From contig CBDHFQ010000026.1 in NCBI GenBank assembly GCA_965262565.1, positions 323,594-387,593 of the forward strand: a DNA stretch of 64,000 bases. Direction: 5' to 3'. Of this stretch, positions 27,361 through 36,639 are shown in pieces; the stretch's first letter is position 1, and each line of letters opens with the position of its first letter. A program made the translations under genes and the position numbers. This DNA is from CBDHFQ01 sp965262565. GTDB lineage: Bacteria; Bacteroidota; Bacteroidia; J057. The notes beneath the pieces were generated by a model. The model was not told the origin of the DNA. It was given only the letters and a program-made list of their open reading frames with translations, and searched no databases.

Positions 27361-29088
27361 TCATTCACTTACTATCATCATCCTTTTGGCAGAAAAGTGC
27401 TTCTCAGATGAAACGACCAATATGTAATTACCTGTCGGAAATCTATGTTCATCCATATTTATTACAATATCCTGAAATAGAGGGACAGCGAGATCATGTA
27501 ATATTGAGTATTTTTTCCCATTTAAATCAAATAACGAGGCATTTATGTACCTGTCTGCCTGAAATCTAATGGTTACTTTATCGTTATGTGGATAAAAAGG
27601 GGTCGGAAAAGAGACGTCAAATACGGGATCATCTTCAAGATTTACTTCTACAACTTCACTAAAACTGAATCCCCCTCCAAAATCAATTTGCTTTAATCTG
27701 AAGGTATGTGTTCCCGGCCTTAAGTTGGAAAGATGGTGTGCATAGTAAGAAACTTCTGATGTATTCCCGCGGCCACGAATAAATTGTACATCCCGGAACA
27801 ATTCATTTTTAGATTCTCCAGATTTGTGCTGAATCCAATAACCAGCATTTTCGGATTCTGAAGCGGTGGACCAACTTAAGCCTACGCCTGAATTATCTGG
27901 CTTAACTTCAAACGATAGCCATTCAACAGGAAAGGAAGTTGGATCTCCTGTAGCCCAAATAGAGAACGCATTGACTCCAGTAATGGTAACTGAACTTCCA
28001 TCATCTGAACCTCCTTCTTCTGTATAATTTGCTCCATTATCAGTTGATCTGTAAAACACCATACTTCCTGAGGTATTCCCATTTAATAAATCTGAATCAT
28101 AATCAAAAACGACCGTAGCATTTAAGCCAGAATTATTTGTTGGTTGTATGTCAAAATATCGACTAACCAGAGAAGCACCATTAGGAGGAGAAGTACCATA
28201 TCTCGTGATAGTTGTAACTCCTGGTATACCTCCAAATGCGGTGATAATTAAACCGATATCCCCGAAAGTATATGTTGTATTTTGTACCATGGTTTGAACC
28301 AAGCTAAGAATTCCTGGTCCCTGCACTCTATTTAGCCCAGAAAAAGTACCATTTATCCGGATTGAATCACCCACATTTATTAACAGAGAAGTATCTTCTG
28401 TAGCTGAAATAGTCAGATCAGTTACTATTGCATCTCCAGAAGTTTCTGGATATAGGTTTGATCCAACTACTCCAATCGTAATATCTTGTTCTGGTTGAGG
28501 AATACCGGCACTCCAGTTTCCATCATCTGTCCATTCCGCAAAACCATTGCTGTTAGCGTCTGTTGTCCCAAGCCAATTGTTCTGAGATAATGCTAAAAAT
28601 TCCAATTCTGCAACTACAGGCGGTAATCCAGTTCGTGTATCTACCACTTCTAGTCTGTATACCTGATAACTGGTGGTATTAGAAAAATCATACGTATTAA
28701 ATCCCGCAGCCAGGGATTCCCCAGTTCTTGTATCCAGTAAAGTGAAGGATACACCGTTTTCACTTCCATAGATTCGCCATGTTCGAGGATCATTATTCCC
28801 TGATCCTGTAGAATGAATTCGATATCTGACTATTGCTCTTTCCGAACCAGCTCCGAAGTCGTAATCTAAGGTCTCTGGAACAGGACTGTTTGCAATCCAC
28901 GATGTTGTGGTATTGTTATCAAATGCATCTGCAGCTGGACTTAATGCCAGTTCGCTGGAAGCACTGGCTGTACCTCCACTCGTCACATCAGCAGTATGTT
29001 GTGCAAAGGCTATTTGGGAGAAAATCGACAACATCAACAAGATTCGAAATTTAATTGGGCATTTTAATACCAGTACAGAAAGGTTCAT
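27361..29088 (-). CDS. Secreted discoidin-domain protein with T9SS sorting domain
   Basis: I chose the ATG at 29088 (MNLSVLVLKCPIK) because it starts the signal peptide, which ends at FAQ (about residue 30); the frame extends 10 codons upstream. A discoidin (F5/8 type C) domain follows (about 30-160): DVTSGGTASASSELA, AFDNNTTTSWIAN and YDFGAGSERAIVRYRIHS. The next region has beta-rich units ending in a ligand-binding-like FSIWATGD. The C-terminus (VSFPTPFYPHNDKVTIRF ... GNYILVVSSEKHFSAKRMMIVSE) looks like a T9SS sorting domain, with TPF instead of the YPNP start. A carbohydrate- or cell-binding role is the family expectation. Confidence 0.85.
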   Translation of the reverse strand: MNLSVLVLKCPIKFRILLMLSIFSQIAFAQHTADVTSGGTASASSELALSPAADAFDNNTTTSWIANSPVPETLDYDFGAGSERAIVRYRIHSTGSGNNDPRTWRIYGSENGVSFTLLDTRTGESLAAGFNTYDFSNTTSYQVYRLEVVDTRTGLPPVVAELEFLALSQNNWLGTTDANSNGFAEWTDDGNWSAGIPQPEQDITIGVVGSNLYPETSGDAIVTDLTISATEDTSLLINVGDSIRINGTFSGLNRVQGPGILSLVQTMVQNTTYTFGDIGLIITAFGGIPGVTTITRYGTSPPNGASLVSRYFDIQPTNNSGLNATVVFDYDSDLLNGNTSGSMVFYRSTDNGANYTEEGGSDDGSSVTITGVNAFSIWATGDPTSFPVEWLSFEVKPDNSGVGLSWSTASESENAGYWIQHKSGESKNELFRDVQFIRGRGNTSEVSYYAHHLSNLRPGTHTFRLKQIDFGGGFSFSEVVEVNLEDDPVFDVSFPTPFYPHNDKVTIRFQADRYINASLFDLNGKKYSILHDLAVPLFQDIVINMDEHRFPTGNYILVVSSEKHFSAKRMMIVSE

Positions 29089-29254
29089 AAATTCAATTTT
29101 TATATTTCTATTCTGCAAATTATTTTATATACCATACTATTTACATTTCAAATTTACACCAATCCTTATTCATGATATATTCCTTTAGAAAAAGAAAAAA
29201 ATTCCATTCCTTTAGGAAAAATATCCTATCAACTAAATCTTTAATTACTACTAA

Positions 29255-30499
29255 ATGAAGGCTCGCTACATTATTTCAGGCATTTTCTTTTTACTCATAC
29301 TATCTATCCCATCTGTTTTTGCCCAGAAAGCTCAGGAGCATTCCATAAAGGGGGGAATAGATCTGGATCGTCTCTCTCGATTGACCACTTATCTGGAACA
29401 TGAAATTGAAGCAGAAAATCTACATGGGGCCGTCATAAATATATTTCGCAAAGGAGAACCTGTTTTGAATGAAACTATAGGTTACAAAAACCTGGCATTA
29501 AAAGAGCCTATTCCAAAAGATGGCATTTTCTTTATTCAATCTATGACCAAACCTATTGTAAGTGTGGCTCTGATGATGTTGTATGAAGAAGGTTATTTCG
29601 AGTTGGATGATCCAGTATCCATCTATTTACCTGAATTTGGAAAAGCACAGATTGCCTCTGAACCTGAAGCGATAGAGGACATAAATCAAATTTCAACCAT
29701 CCCTGCTAACCGCCAAATTACTATAGCAGATTTACTCCAACATACATCAGGATTATTGCACGGACTTTCTAATCAACCTTTAGATCGGCTATACAGAGAA
29801 AAGATGTATGCGGAATTAAAGCCTAATCTGGAGGAGCACATTGCTGTTATAGCCTCTCTTCCGTTAGCGGGAGAACCTGGAGAAAAATGGCGGTATAGTG
29901 CCTCTCCAGATGTACTTGCCCGATTAGTGGAACATTTTAGTGGAATGAATACATCCGAATTCTTCCAAAAAAGGATATTCGATCCACTAGAAATGAATGA
30001 TACAGGTTATAATATAGATCCTTCAAAAAACAGTCGCGTAGTTGATCTTCACTTTAAAAGGAATGATCAGCCAATTGTGATCTCTCCTAATCAAACACCC
30101 ACAGAAGGACGAACTTTATATACAGGAGCCTTTGGATTATTTTCTACGCCTTCTGATTATATGAAGTTTTGTAAGATGTTATTAAATGGGGGAAGCATAG
30201 GGAATACCAGACTGTTAAGCAGAAAAACTGTTGAGCTAATGACCTTAGACCACGTAGGTGATAAAAGAGATGAAGCTGGTAATGGTTTTGGTTTAGGATT
30301 TGGAGTCGTAAATGACATTGCAGAAGCTAATACCTTAGGTTCTGAAGGTACGTTCTACTGGAATGGTGCTTACAATACCTATTTTTTTATTGATCCGGTG
30401 GAAGAATGTATAGCTATAATGATGATGCAATTCGCCCCCTACACTGACACTCATCGCAGAAAGTTTTGGCAATTAGTCTATCAATCCATGGTAGACTGA
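29255..30499 (+). CDS. Exported serine hydrolase, class C beta-lactamase/PBP4-like fold
   Basis: The protein has 414 residues with a signal peptide ending SVFAQ (about residue 24). The SxxK motif is Ser96-Met-Thr-Lys99 (QSMTKPIV). YSASPD in place of YxN serves as the second motif and HTSGL is present downstream of it. A C-terminal GNGFGLGFGV and FYWNGAYNTYFFIDP are typical of this esterase/beta-lactamase-like group. These enzymes act as esterases, D-aminopeptidases or lactamases; the substrate is not predictable. It stands alone on the plus strand. Confidence 0.88.
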   Translation: MKARYIISGIFFLLILSIPSVFAQKAQEHSIKGGIDLDRLSRLTTYLEHEIEAENLHGAVINIFRKGEPVLNETIGYKNLALKEPIPKDGIFFIQSMTKPIVSVALMMLYEEGYFELDDPVSIYLPEFGKAQIASEPEAIEDINQISTIPANRQITIADLLQHTSGLLHGLSNQPLDRLYREKMYAELKPNLEEHIAVIASLPLAGEPGEKWRYSASPDVLARLVEHFSGMNTSEFFQKRIFDPLEMNDTGYNIDPSKNSRVVDLHFKRNDQPIVISPNQTPTEGRTLYTGAFGLFSTPSDYMKFCKMLLNGGSIGNTRLLSRKTVELMTLDHVGDKRDEAGNGFGLGFGVVNDIAEANTLGSEGTFYWNGAYNTYFFIDPVEECIAIMMMQFAPYTDTHRRKFWQLVYQSMVD

Positions 30500-30608
30500 T
30501 AAGCCGTGTCGACCTAACATTTATTTTAAGTTAGCGGCAGAATTTATAAGATATTTACTAACAACTATTCATTTGATTTCGTAAATTCTTTTCATTAGGA
30601 AGAATTTA

Positions 30609-31763
30609 ATGAAATTCAAGTCGTACAAGAAGAGGAATCAAGGTCAGGCTTTTCCCAAAATTGATAGACGATTCATATGGATAGGTCTTGGAGGATTTGC
30701 ATGGATTATGGACATCGTCTTCAGATGGAATCCTCATTTTACAGAGCTTATCTATTCCAGAGGCGTATTCGCTTTTTTGCGATACCTTATGGATTATACT
30801 ATAGGCCTTTCTCCTATACCCTTGATGTATATAGGAATATTTGGGCTTTTATGCTGGCTCACTATTAAAATTCACTTATTTTCTAAAGGACATAAACATC
30901 AGAAGCGGCGCAATAAAGTCGCCAGCTTATTTCTTTCCCTTATCTCATTTTTATGTGGAGCCTATTTCTTTTTTCAGGTTCTTTGGGGATACAATTATCA
31001 TAGATTACCTATAGAACAGTTTCTTGAATTACCTCACATTCAGGCCGAATCTGAAGATATTGAAAAGGAGCTTCGCTGGAGTGTGCTATATACACAAGAA
31101 GCCAGGGCTCTCATTTCAAATGATACAATAGCACTGGATATTCAATGGAATTCAACAAATCTTGAAGAGAAAAGTCGGGAAGCCGTTAAACAGCTTTTAA
31201 AAAAATTAGATTATATGACCCCAGGTGAAGTAGGTTGCCAAAGGATTTATCCCAAGGGCTTCCTTATGAGATTGGGAGCGATAGGAATATACTTACCTTA
31301 TATCGCAGAAGGGAGTGTAGATGCAGCAGTTCATCCTATCATTATTCCTTTTACCTATACTCATGAAATTGCCCATGGATACGGATTTGGAGATGAAGGT
31401 ACGGCTAATGTGATTGCATTTCTCAGTTGTATCCATTCAGGTGATCCCTCCCTCATTTATGCAGGACACCTTGGCTATTTAAGGTATGTACTTAGTCATT
31501 ATCGACAACATTTTCCAGATAAATATGAAGCGGCCATCAGGCAAATTCCCAAGGGTATCATTAATGACTTGAAAGCCATTCAAGCGGCCCATCGTCCTTT
31601 TCAACCCATTTTCCCCATATTATTTGATTATATATATCATCATTATTTAACCTACCAGGGAGTGAAAGAAGGTCGAAAGAGCTATGGAAAGTTAGTTACC
31701 TTTGTTTTGGCTTTGAGAAAAAAACAGGAAGAAGACAGGAAATTCCTACCATTACTCCCTTGA
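30609..31763 (+). CDS. DUF3810 membrane protein with HExxH motif
   Basis: The protein has 384 residues. Three hydrophobic segments occupy about 22-40, 70-90 and 102-128. After about residue 250 comes YTHEIAHGYGFGDEGTANVIAF, a HExxH zinc motif with a following Glu (GDEGTAN) at the usual gluzincin distance. This matches DUF3810, a Bacteroidota family thought to be membrane metallopeptidases. No substrate is known. It precedes a glycosyltransferase gene by 75 bases and another HExxH membrane gene further on. Confidence 0.88.
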   Translation: MKFKSYKKRNQGQAFPKIDRRFIWIGLGGFAWIMDIVFRWNPHFTELIYSRGVFAFLRYLMDYTIGLSPIPLMYIGIFGLLCWLTIKIHLFSKGHKHQKRRNKVASLFLSLISFLCGAYFFFQVLWGYNYHRLPIEQFLELPHIQAESEDIEKELRWSVLYTQEARALISNDTIALDIQWNSTNLEEKSREAVKQLLKKLDYMTPGEVGCQRIYPKGFLMRLGAIGIYLPYIAEGSVDAAVHPIIIPFTYTHEIAHGYGFGDEGTANVIAFLSCIHSGDPSLIYAGHLGYLRYVLSHYRQHFPDKYEAAIRQIPKGIINDLKAIQAAHRPFQPIFPILFDYIYHHYLTYQGVKEGRKSYGKLVTFVLALRKKQEEDRKFLPLLP

Positions 31764-31838
31764 TGGTAATATATTTCTACCTTTGAACTTCTTACAACGA
31801 CATCTTCTAAGGCAGAGATCATCTCAGACTGACTAAGT

Positions 31839-33173
31839 ATGAAAAAAGTGTTAATGATTATTTACTATTGGCCTCCAAGTGGTGGAGCAGGTGTTCAGCG
31901 ATGCTTAAAATTTGTGAAATATTTGAGGCACTTCGGATGGGAACCAATAGTCTTTACCGCAAAAGACGCTGCTTATCCAGTCATCGACCAGTCTCTTAAG
32001 AAAGATATTCCACCGGATCAGCAAGTTATTTATGGTGATATTTGGGAACCCTATGAAGTATATAAAAGATTTATAGGTCAGAAAAAAGGGAGGGTTTATT
32101 CTGGATTTTTGTCAGAACAGAAAAAGCCATCTCTCACTCAACGACTTTCCGTTTGGATAAGGGGTAACCTTTTCATTCCAGATGCAAGAAAATTCTGGAT
32201 TAAACCATCCATCAAAACATTAACAAAATATCTCACAGAACATCCTGTAGACGCTATTTTTTCCAGTGGCCCTCCTCATTCCACCCATATGATTGCCAGA
32301 GGCGTAAAAAGAAATACGGGTATACCTTGGCTAGCTGATTTTAGAGATCCCTGGACCAATATTGATTTCTATCAACAACTCATGCTGACCACATGGGCCG
32401 ATAAACAACACAAAAAAATGGAGCAATCCGTGATACAGGAAGCAGATAAACTTGTTACCGTCAGTTGGAATATGGCTGATGAGTTTCGCGATTTAGGAAG
32501 AGAACAGGTAGATGTGATCACAAATGCCTTTGATCATGAAGATTTTGATATTCCTCCGCAGGAACCTGATAATTCTTTTACTTTCAGCCATATAGGATAC
32601 TTGAATACCGATAGAAATCCTGAATTATTATGGAAAGCTTTTGGAGAACTTTGCGAGGAAATTCCTTCCTTTAAAGAGCATTTATCCCTGAAATTTATTG
32701 GAAAAACAGATATAAAGGCTTTTCAGGATCTTGAAAAGTACGATCTCATGTCTGTAGTAGAAAAAGTCGACTATATGCCTCATGATGAGGTAGTAGGATT
32801 AATAGGAAGATCACAGGTGTTATTATTACTGCTAAATAATACTCCCAATGTTTTGGGAATTATTCCTGGTAAAACATTTGAATATCTCGCTGCTCGAAGG
32901 CCTATTCTAGCTATTGGGCCTGAACAAGGGGATGCCGCCAGAATTATACATGACACAGGCGCAGGGAAAGTAATAAATTTTGAGGATGGGGAGAAAATGA
33001 AACGACATCTGTTGAAGTTATTTCAGCAGTATAAAAAAGGGAATCTTTCTGTCGCAGAGGCTGATATTACTCCTTATACCAGAAAAGCTGCGACAGAAAG
33101 ATTAGCGCATTTACTCACTGACATGACCTTCAAAGAAGGAAAAGTAATCGGAAAAAAAGATAACTCAAGGTAA
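31839..33173 (+). CDS. GT4-type glycosyltransferase
   Basis: The protein has 444 residues and starts MKKVLMIIYYWPPSGGAGVQRCLKF, the N-terminal nucleotide-sugar-fold start of family 4. The glycine-rich loop GGAG is typical. VDAIFSSGPPHSTHMIA and PWLADFRDPW (about 160-175) are characteristic of a Bacteroidota subgroup. The C-terminal half has IPGKTFEYLAARRPILAIGPEQGDAARII, the donor-binding region with the ExxA(A/S)G-like Glu. No transmembrane segment is apparent. Donor and acceptor are unknown. It sits between two HExxH-type membrane proteins on the same strand. Confidence 0.9.
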   Translation: MKKVLMIIYYWPPSGGAGVQRCLKFVKYLRHFGWEPIVFTAKDAAYPVIDQSLKKDIPPDQQVIYGDIWEPYEVYKRFIGQKKGRVYSGFLSEQKKPSLTQRLSVWIRGNLFIPDARKFWIKPSIKTLTKYLTEHPVDAIFSSGPPHSTHMIARGVKRNTGIPWLADFRDPWTNIDFYQQLMLTTWADKQHKKMEQSVIQEADKLVTVSWNMADEFRDLGREQVDVITNAFDHEDFDIPPQEPDNSFTFSHIGYLNTDRNPELLWKAFGELCEEIPSFKEHLSLKFIGKTDIKAFQDLEKYDLMSVVEKVDYMPHDEVVGLIGRSQVLLLLLNNTPNVLGIIPGKTFEYLAARRPILAIGPEQGDAARIIHDTGAGKVINFEDGEKMKRHLLKLFQQYKKGNLSVAEADITPYTRKAATERLAHLLTDMTFKEGKVIGKKDNSR

Positions 33174-33215
33174 TATTGGTATGCACTTTGAGCCAACAAT
33201 AGAGAGCTTATTAAT

Positions 33216-33854
33216 ATGTATGCGAACATGACTGAATTCGATATCCTGGAGAGAGAATTACAGCAAATATCCCCTTTCAGAATAAAATATAAAGATGAGA
33301 GCTGGGAAATGAAGTTGCTTTATTTATTTATCTGGTGGTTCTGTCCAAATTTTATGACTTCATTTACCACAGTTATCGGTAACACTATATATTTTCCCGA
33401 TAGAGATTTTATTCGTTTGCATGAAAACAGTGCCATGAGAATTCTGGCACATGAATTTGTTCATCTGCTTGATGCAGAAGAGTGGTCTGAACCAGCCTTT
33501 ATGATTAGTTATCTCTTCCCTCAAATATTTGCTGTAGGGGTTTGTTCTTTCCCGTATGCGGGATGGTATGCTCTATTTTTTCTACTTTTTTTGTTACCGT
33601 TTCCTGCCCCTTTTAGATTTCATTTTGAAAGTAGAGCTTATGCCATAGATATTCTCACTTCCCCTATGATGTACCGCGAGCAAATGATTAAAAAATGTGC
33701 ACAATATGCGTCAAGCTGGAGCTATTATAAAATGTTTCCTTTCCACATGCTCGCTGAACAACAGATAAAAAAATGGGTATTAAAAGCGGAAAAAGGAGAA
33801 GATAAAATCCTTTCCAAGATTCTTTTGGTTTATGAAATGGTAAAAGATGTTTAG
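33216..33854 (+). CDS. Membrane-associated HExxH protein, putative metallopeptidase
   Basis: The protein has 212 residues. RILAHEFVHLLDAEEWSEP (about 76-94) contains HExxH (His80-Glu-Phe-Val-His84 region). FESRAYAIDI, about 60 residues later and beyond a hydrophobic stretch (FLLFLLPFPAP), may supply a third Glu ligand. Two or three hydrophobic segments flank it. I recognise no named family. It lies 42 bases after the glycosyltransferase and could be cotranscribed with it. Metallopeptidase activity is inferred from the motif alone. Confidence 0.7.
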   Translation: MYANMTEFDILERELQQISPFRIKYKDESWEMKLLYLFIWWFCPNFMTSFTTVIGNTIYFPDRDFIRLHENSAMRILAHEFVHLLDAEEWSEPAFMISYLFPQIFAVGVCSFPYAGWYALFFLLFLLPFPAPFRFHFESRAYAIDILTSPMMYREQMIKKCAQYASSWSYYKMFPFHMLAEQQIKKWVLKAEKGEDKILSKILLVYEMVKDV

Positions 33855-33918
33855 GACAATTTCTACTTTTGATTTGTCATATGAATGCCACCGGAGAATA
33901 ATGGCAAAAGAATAAGTA

Positions 33919-34359
33919 TTAATTGTTGTCAGACATTGGTCTGATAGCGGAAGTATGCTTCGCAGTAAGAGCAAATGAATTATCAATTTTTACAACTAAT
34001 TTTCCGCTTGTATATGACTTCCATTCATAAACACCTTCTTCATCAGTAAATAAAGAATCAATCAATATATCATTATTACTTACAATTCCGTTATTATCTG
34101 CATCCACGTAGAGCCAGATTTTAATGCTATCAATAGGTGGTTCGCCAACATCCCACCTCCCATTTTCATTTAAATCAGAGAACACAGCACCACTTAGCTT
34201 CTTTTTCTGAAATGACTGAAGTCCCATTATCCAAAGGAAGCCTGCCAGTAGAACTCCTGCTCCACCTAACACAAAGCTAGAAACAGTGATTATACGCTTT
34301 AAGTTTACGTTATTTCTAGTGTTATGAGATTGAGTTATTCGGCCTTTAGTCTTACTCAT
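33919..34359 (-). CDS. Membrane-anchored protein with SdrD B-like calcium motif
   Basis: The protein has 146 residues. A basic cytoplasmic start and one helix (about 23-45) are followed by an extracytoplasmic domain: KLSGAVFSDLNENGRWDVGEPPIDSIKIWLYVDADNNGIV. The two Asp/Asn-rich loops (DLNENGRWDVGE and DADNNGIVSNND) resemble SdrD B-type or dockerin-type calcium loops. A beta-strand end with YEWKSYTSGKLVVKID follows. No gene family with known function could be named. It converges with the HExxH gene. Confidence 0.65.
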   Translation of the reverse strand: MSKTKGRITQSHNTRNNVNLKRIITVSSFVLGGAGVLLAGFLWIMGLQSFQKKKLSGAVFSDLNENGRWDVGEPPIDSIKIWLYVDADNNGIVSNNDILIDSLFTDEEGVYEWKSYTSGKLVVKIDNSFALTAKHTSAIRPMSDNN

Positions 34360-34546
34360 AAATGGTTTTATTGGAAAAAATCATTCAGAAATATTCCATT
34401 TTTCAGTTTTTTAAATTATACAAATTCTTTAGTAAACATAATACGAATCCTTCCTTTGTGTTACACTTTCAAAAATTCAATTTCCAAACCTCTATGATGC
34501 ATTTATTACAAATTTTCTGATTTATTTTGGGAAGGAATCAATTTTT

Positions 34547-35134
34547 ATGAATCAAGCTAATCAGCAAAAAGAACATATCATCCAAAATACCATTCACGTC
34601 TTCGCAAAATATGGTTATCCAGCTACAACCATGGAATTACTCATTAACGAAGGTAAACTCTCCAGGGGATTGGTCATTTATTATTTTGGCAGCCTGGAGG
34701 GCCTGTTGTATGAAATTTTAGGTCGCATAAAAAAAGAATTGGAAACATGGCTTCTAATTGTACAGCACCATTCAACAGCCCAACATCAACTACAAGCGCT
34801 ACTGCACGGCTGGTCAGAAATACTTGCGAAGAATCCAAGCCTATGGCAATTGTATGCTTCCTTACTCACGCATAATCAAACGGCTGAAATCATATATCCT
34901 TTAATTGAAGCTCCATTCCGCGAGTCATATCATAAAACGCTCACTCAGATTTTCAGAGAAATGGGATCAAATTCACCGGACATATTCATTAATCATTTTG
35001 ATACCATTAGAATGGGCCTGATTTTTCAAATAAAGCAAATAAAAAACACAGAACTAATCGATCAGGTAGTGGCCTTCTTTTCTTTCACCTACTCAGGTGA
35101 CTTAATTAAAAACTTTAGTCAGAACAGTAAATAA
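34547..35134 (+). CDS. TetR/AcrR-family transcriptional regulator
   Basis: The protein has 195 residues. The N-terminal helix-turn-helix (about 8-58) has IIQNTIHVFAKYGYPATTMELLINEGKLSRGLVIYYFGSLEGLLYEIL, the TetR signature. The C-terminal ligand and dimer part is unlike any subgroup I can name. It is probably a repressor of a nearby gene or itself. Candidate targets are the small membrane gene at 35217 or the SdrD-like gene on the other strand. Confidence 0.88.
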   Translation: MNQANQQKEHIIQNTIHVFAKYGYPATTMELLINEGKLSRGLVIYYFGSLEGLLYEILGRIKKELETWLLIVQHHSTAQHQLQALLHGWSEILAKNPSLWQLYASLLTHNQTAEIIYPLIEAPFRESYHKTLTQIFREMGSNSPDIFINHFDTIRMGLIFQIKQIKNTELIDQVVAFFSFTYSGDLIKNFSQNSK

Positions 35135-35216
35135 ACATTGATGTTACATCATTCAGTGATTAAAACACTGTTATTTACATAAATGATTGTATAACCCACA
35201 AAGTATAAAATGATTC

Positions 35217-35495
35217 ATGCATTTGATATGGATAATATTAGGCTTATTGATAGGAGCGATTACCGCTCATTCTTCTAAACTTCTTTTCGAGAAAAAAAAT
35301 AAGTGGTTGATTAGAATGTGTTGCTTGTTGTCAGGCTTTTTCGTTGGTGGGGGTATCGCAGGTCTGTTGGAACAGCTATTCTACACTTCTATTCCATTAA
35401 ATTCTCCTGAAGCCATTTTAATGATCTCTATCTGCTCATGGCTTTTTTACGAAGGTATTGTATTATTGCGCTTTAGATCATTTAGGAGTAATTAA
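35217..35495 (+). CDS. Small membrane protein of unknown function
   Basis: The 92-residue product has three hydrophobic stretches (about 3-20, 31-52 and 64-82). It has glycine-rich helices (GLLIGAIT, GFFVGGGIAGLL). It starts 82 bases after the TetR stop on the same strand, so it may be cotranscribed or controlled by that regulator. Its last four bases overlap the stop end of the convergent cyclase gene. I recognise no family. Confidence 0.55.
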   Translation: MHLIWIILGLLIGAITAHSSKLLFEKKNKWLIRMCCLLSGFFVGGGIAGLLEQLFYTSIPLNSPEAILMISICSWLFYEGIVLLRFRSFRSN

Positions 35496-36547
35496 GTCCC
35501 ATCACTTCTCCAGCCCGGTTTTAAACTGAAAAGTTTTATTTCCCTTCCTTTTCCTCTGAGTAAAATACTGCCCATATACTCCTCTACAAATTCGCCACTA
35601 AGGGACAGATCCTCTAACAAGTCTTCCGAAATCAATATATTTCGGCTTAATCTGTTACATTCATCCTGTATTCGGGAAGCGGTATTAATGGTATCACCGT
35701 GAAATACGATCTCCTTTTTAAAATCTCCTATCTCTCCAGTGACCACTTTTCCGATATGATATCCTGCTTTGAAAATGGGTTCGAATCCATATCTTTTCAA
35801 ATATTTATCTTTTCTGGAGTCTATTTTCTTTTTAATTCTGAAAAAGCAACGGATACAATTTAAGTTTTTCAGCCCTCTTTTTTTGGGCCAACTTATCACT
35901 ACTTCATCTCCTACATATTGGTAAATAGATCCTTCAGAAGTAGATACGGGTTCTGCAATATCATAAAAGAAATCATTTAGCATATTATGCCAGCGAAAAT
36001 GTCCTAGTTTTTCTGCGATGGTGGTGGAAGATTTAATGTCCAAAAACATGAATATTCTTTCCTCCTCTTTAGGTCTATGATATCTTCCAATGAGATAGTT
36101 CCATAAAATACGAGGCCCCAGCAATCGTGAAGTCAAATTTATGTATTGAACCATTAAGACAACTACAAAGCTGAAAAATATGGTCCAGAAAATATTTAAT
36201 CTTTCTCCCCAACGAATAATCTTCCTCAATTCCCATAGCTGATCCCATGATTCATTGGCATTATTCCACCAATAGTACCCTCCACTGATCGCTAAAATAC
36301 AGAGACAAATGACTACGAGATAGGATAGGGTCCTGACCAATAAAAGTAAGGTAAATCTAAGTCTGCGTATTCTTCCTGGAAAGATATAATGATCGAGCCA
36401 GGCAGTAAATAAACCAATATTCAACCCTACCAGTGCTGAAATGGGAAGAATAACCTGATCTTCAAAAGCAGCAGCAGCGTAGATCATTCCTAATATTATA
36501 CCCAGAAGAGATCTTTGTAATAAATGGGAAATGCGGTTGTTAAGCAT
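35492..36547 (-). CDS. Membrane-bound class III adenylate/guanylate cyclase-domain protein
   Basis: The protein has 351 residues. Four hydrophobic helices span about 12-28, 35-52, 64-90 and 120-140. The catalytic domain follows (about 162-340): FMFLDIKSSTTIAEKLG holds the first metal-binding Asp, YQYVGDEVVISW the second, and GDTINTASRIQ the Asn/Arg transition-state residues. Cyclic nucleotide product (cAMP or cGMP) cannot be decided. Such proteins act as second-messenger enzymes; no effector gene is adjacent. Confidence 0.88.
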   Translation of the reverse strand: MLNNRISHLLQRSLLGIILGMIYAAAAFEDQVILPISALVGLNIGLFTAWLDHYIFPGRIRRLRFTLLLLVRTLSYLVVICLCILAISGGYYWWNNANESWDQLWELRKIIRWGERLNIFWTIFFSFVVVLMVQYINLTSRLLGPRILWNYLIGRYHRPKEEERIFMFLDIKSSTTIAEKLGHFRWHNMLNDFFYDIAEPVSTSEGSIYQYVGDEVVISWPKKRGLKNLNCIRCFFRIKKKIDSRKDKYLKRYGFEPIFKAGYHIGKVVTGEIGDFKKEIVFHGDTINTASRIQDECNRLSRNILISEDLLEDLSLSGEFVEEYMGSILLRGKGREIKLFSLKPGWRSDGT

Positions 36548-36639
36548 ATTGACTATTTAGAAAGCACGCCCACTTAACGTTTAATGGTTAAATACAGATC
36601 CAAATCAAGTAAATCCCAGGGAGAATTGCACTATTTCCG

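Noticed and set aside
35778..35788. GGTTCGAATCC, like a tRNA T-loop
   Set aside because: It lies within the coding part of the cyclase gene and no acceptor stem or other arms can be drawn around it.
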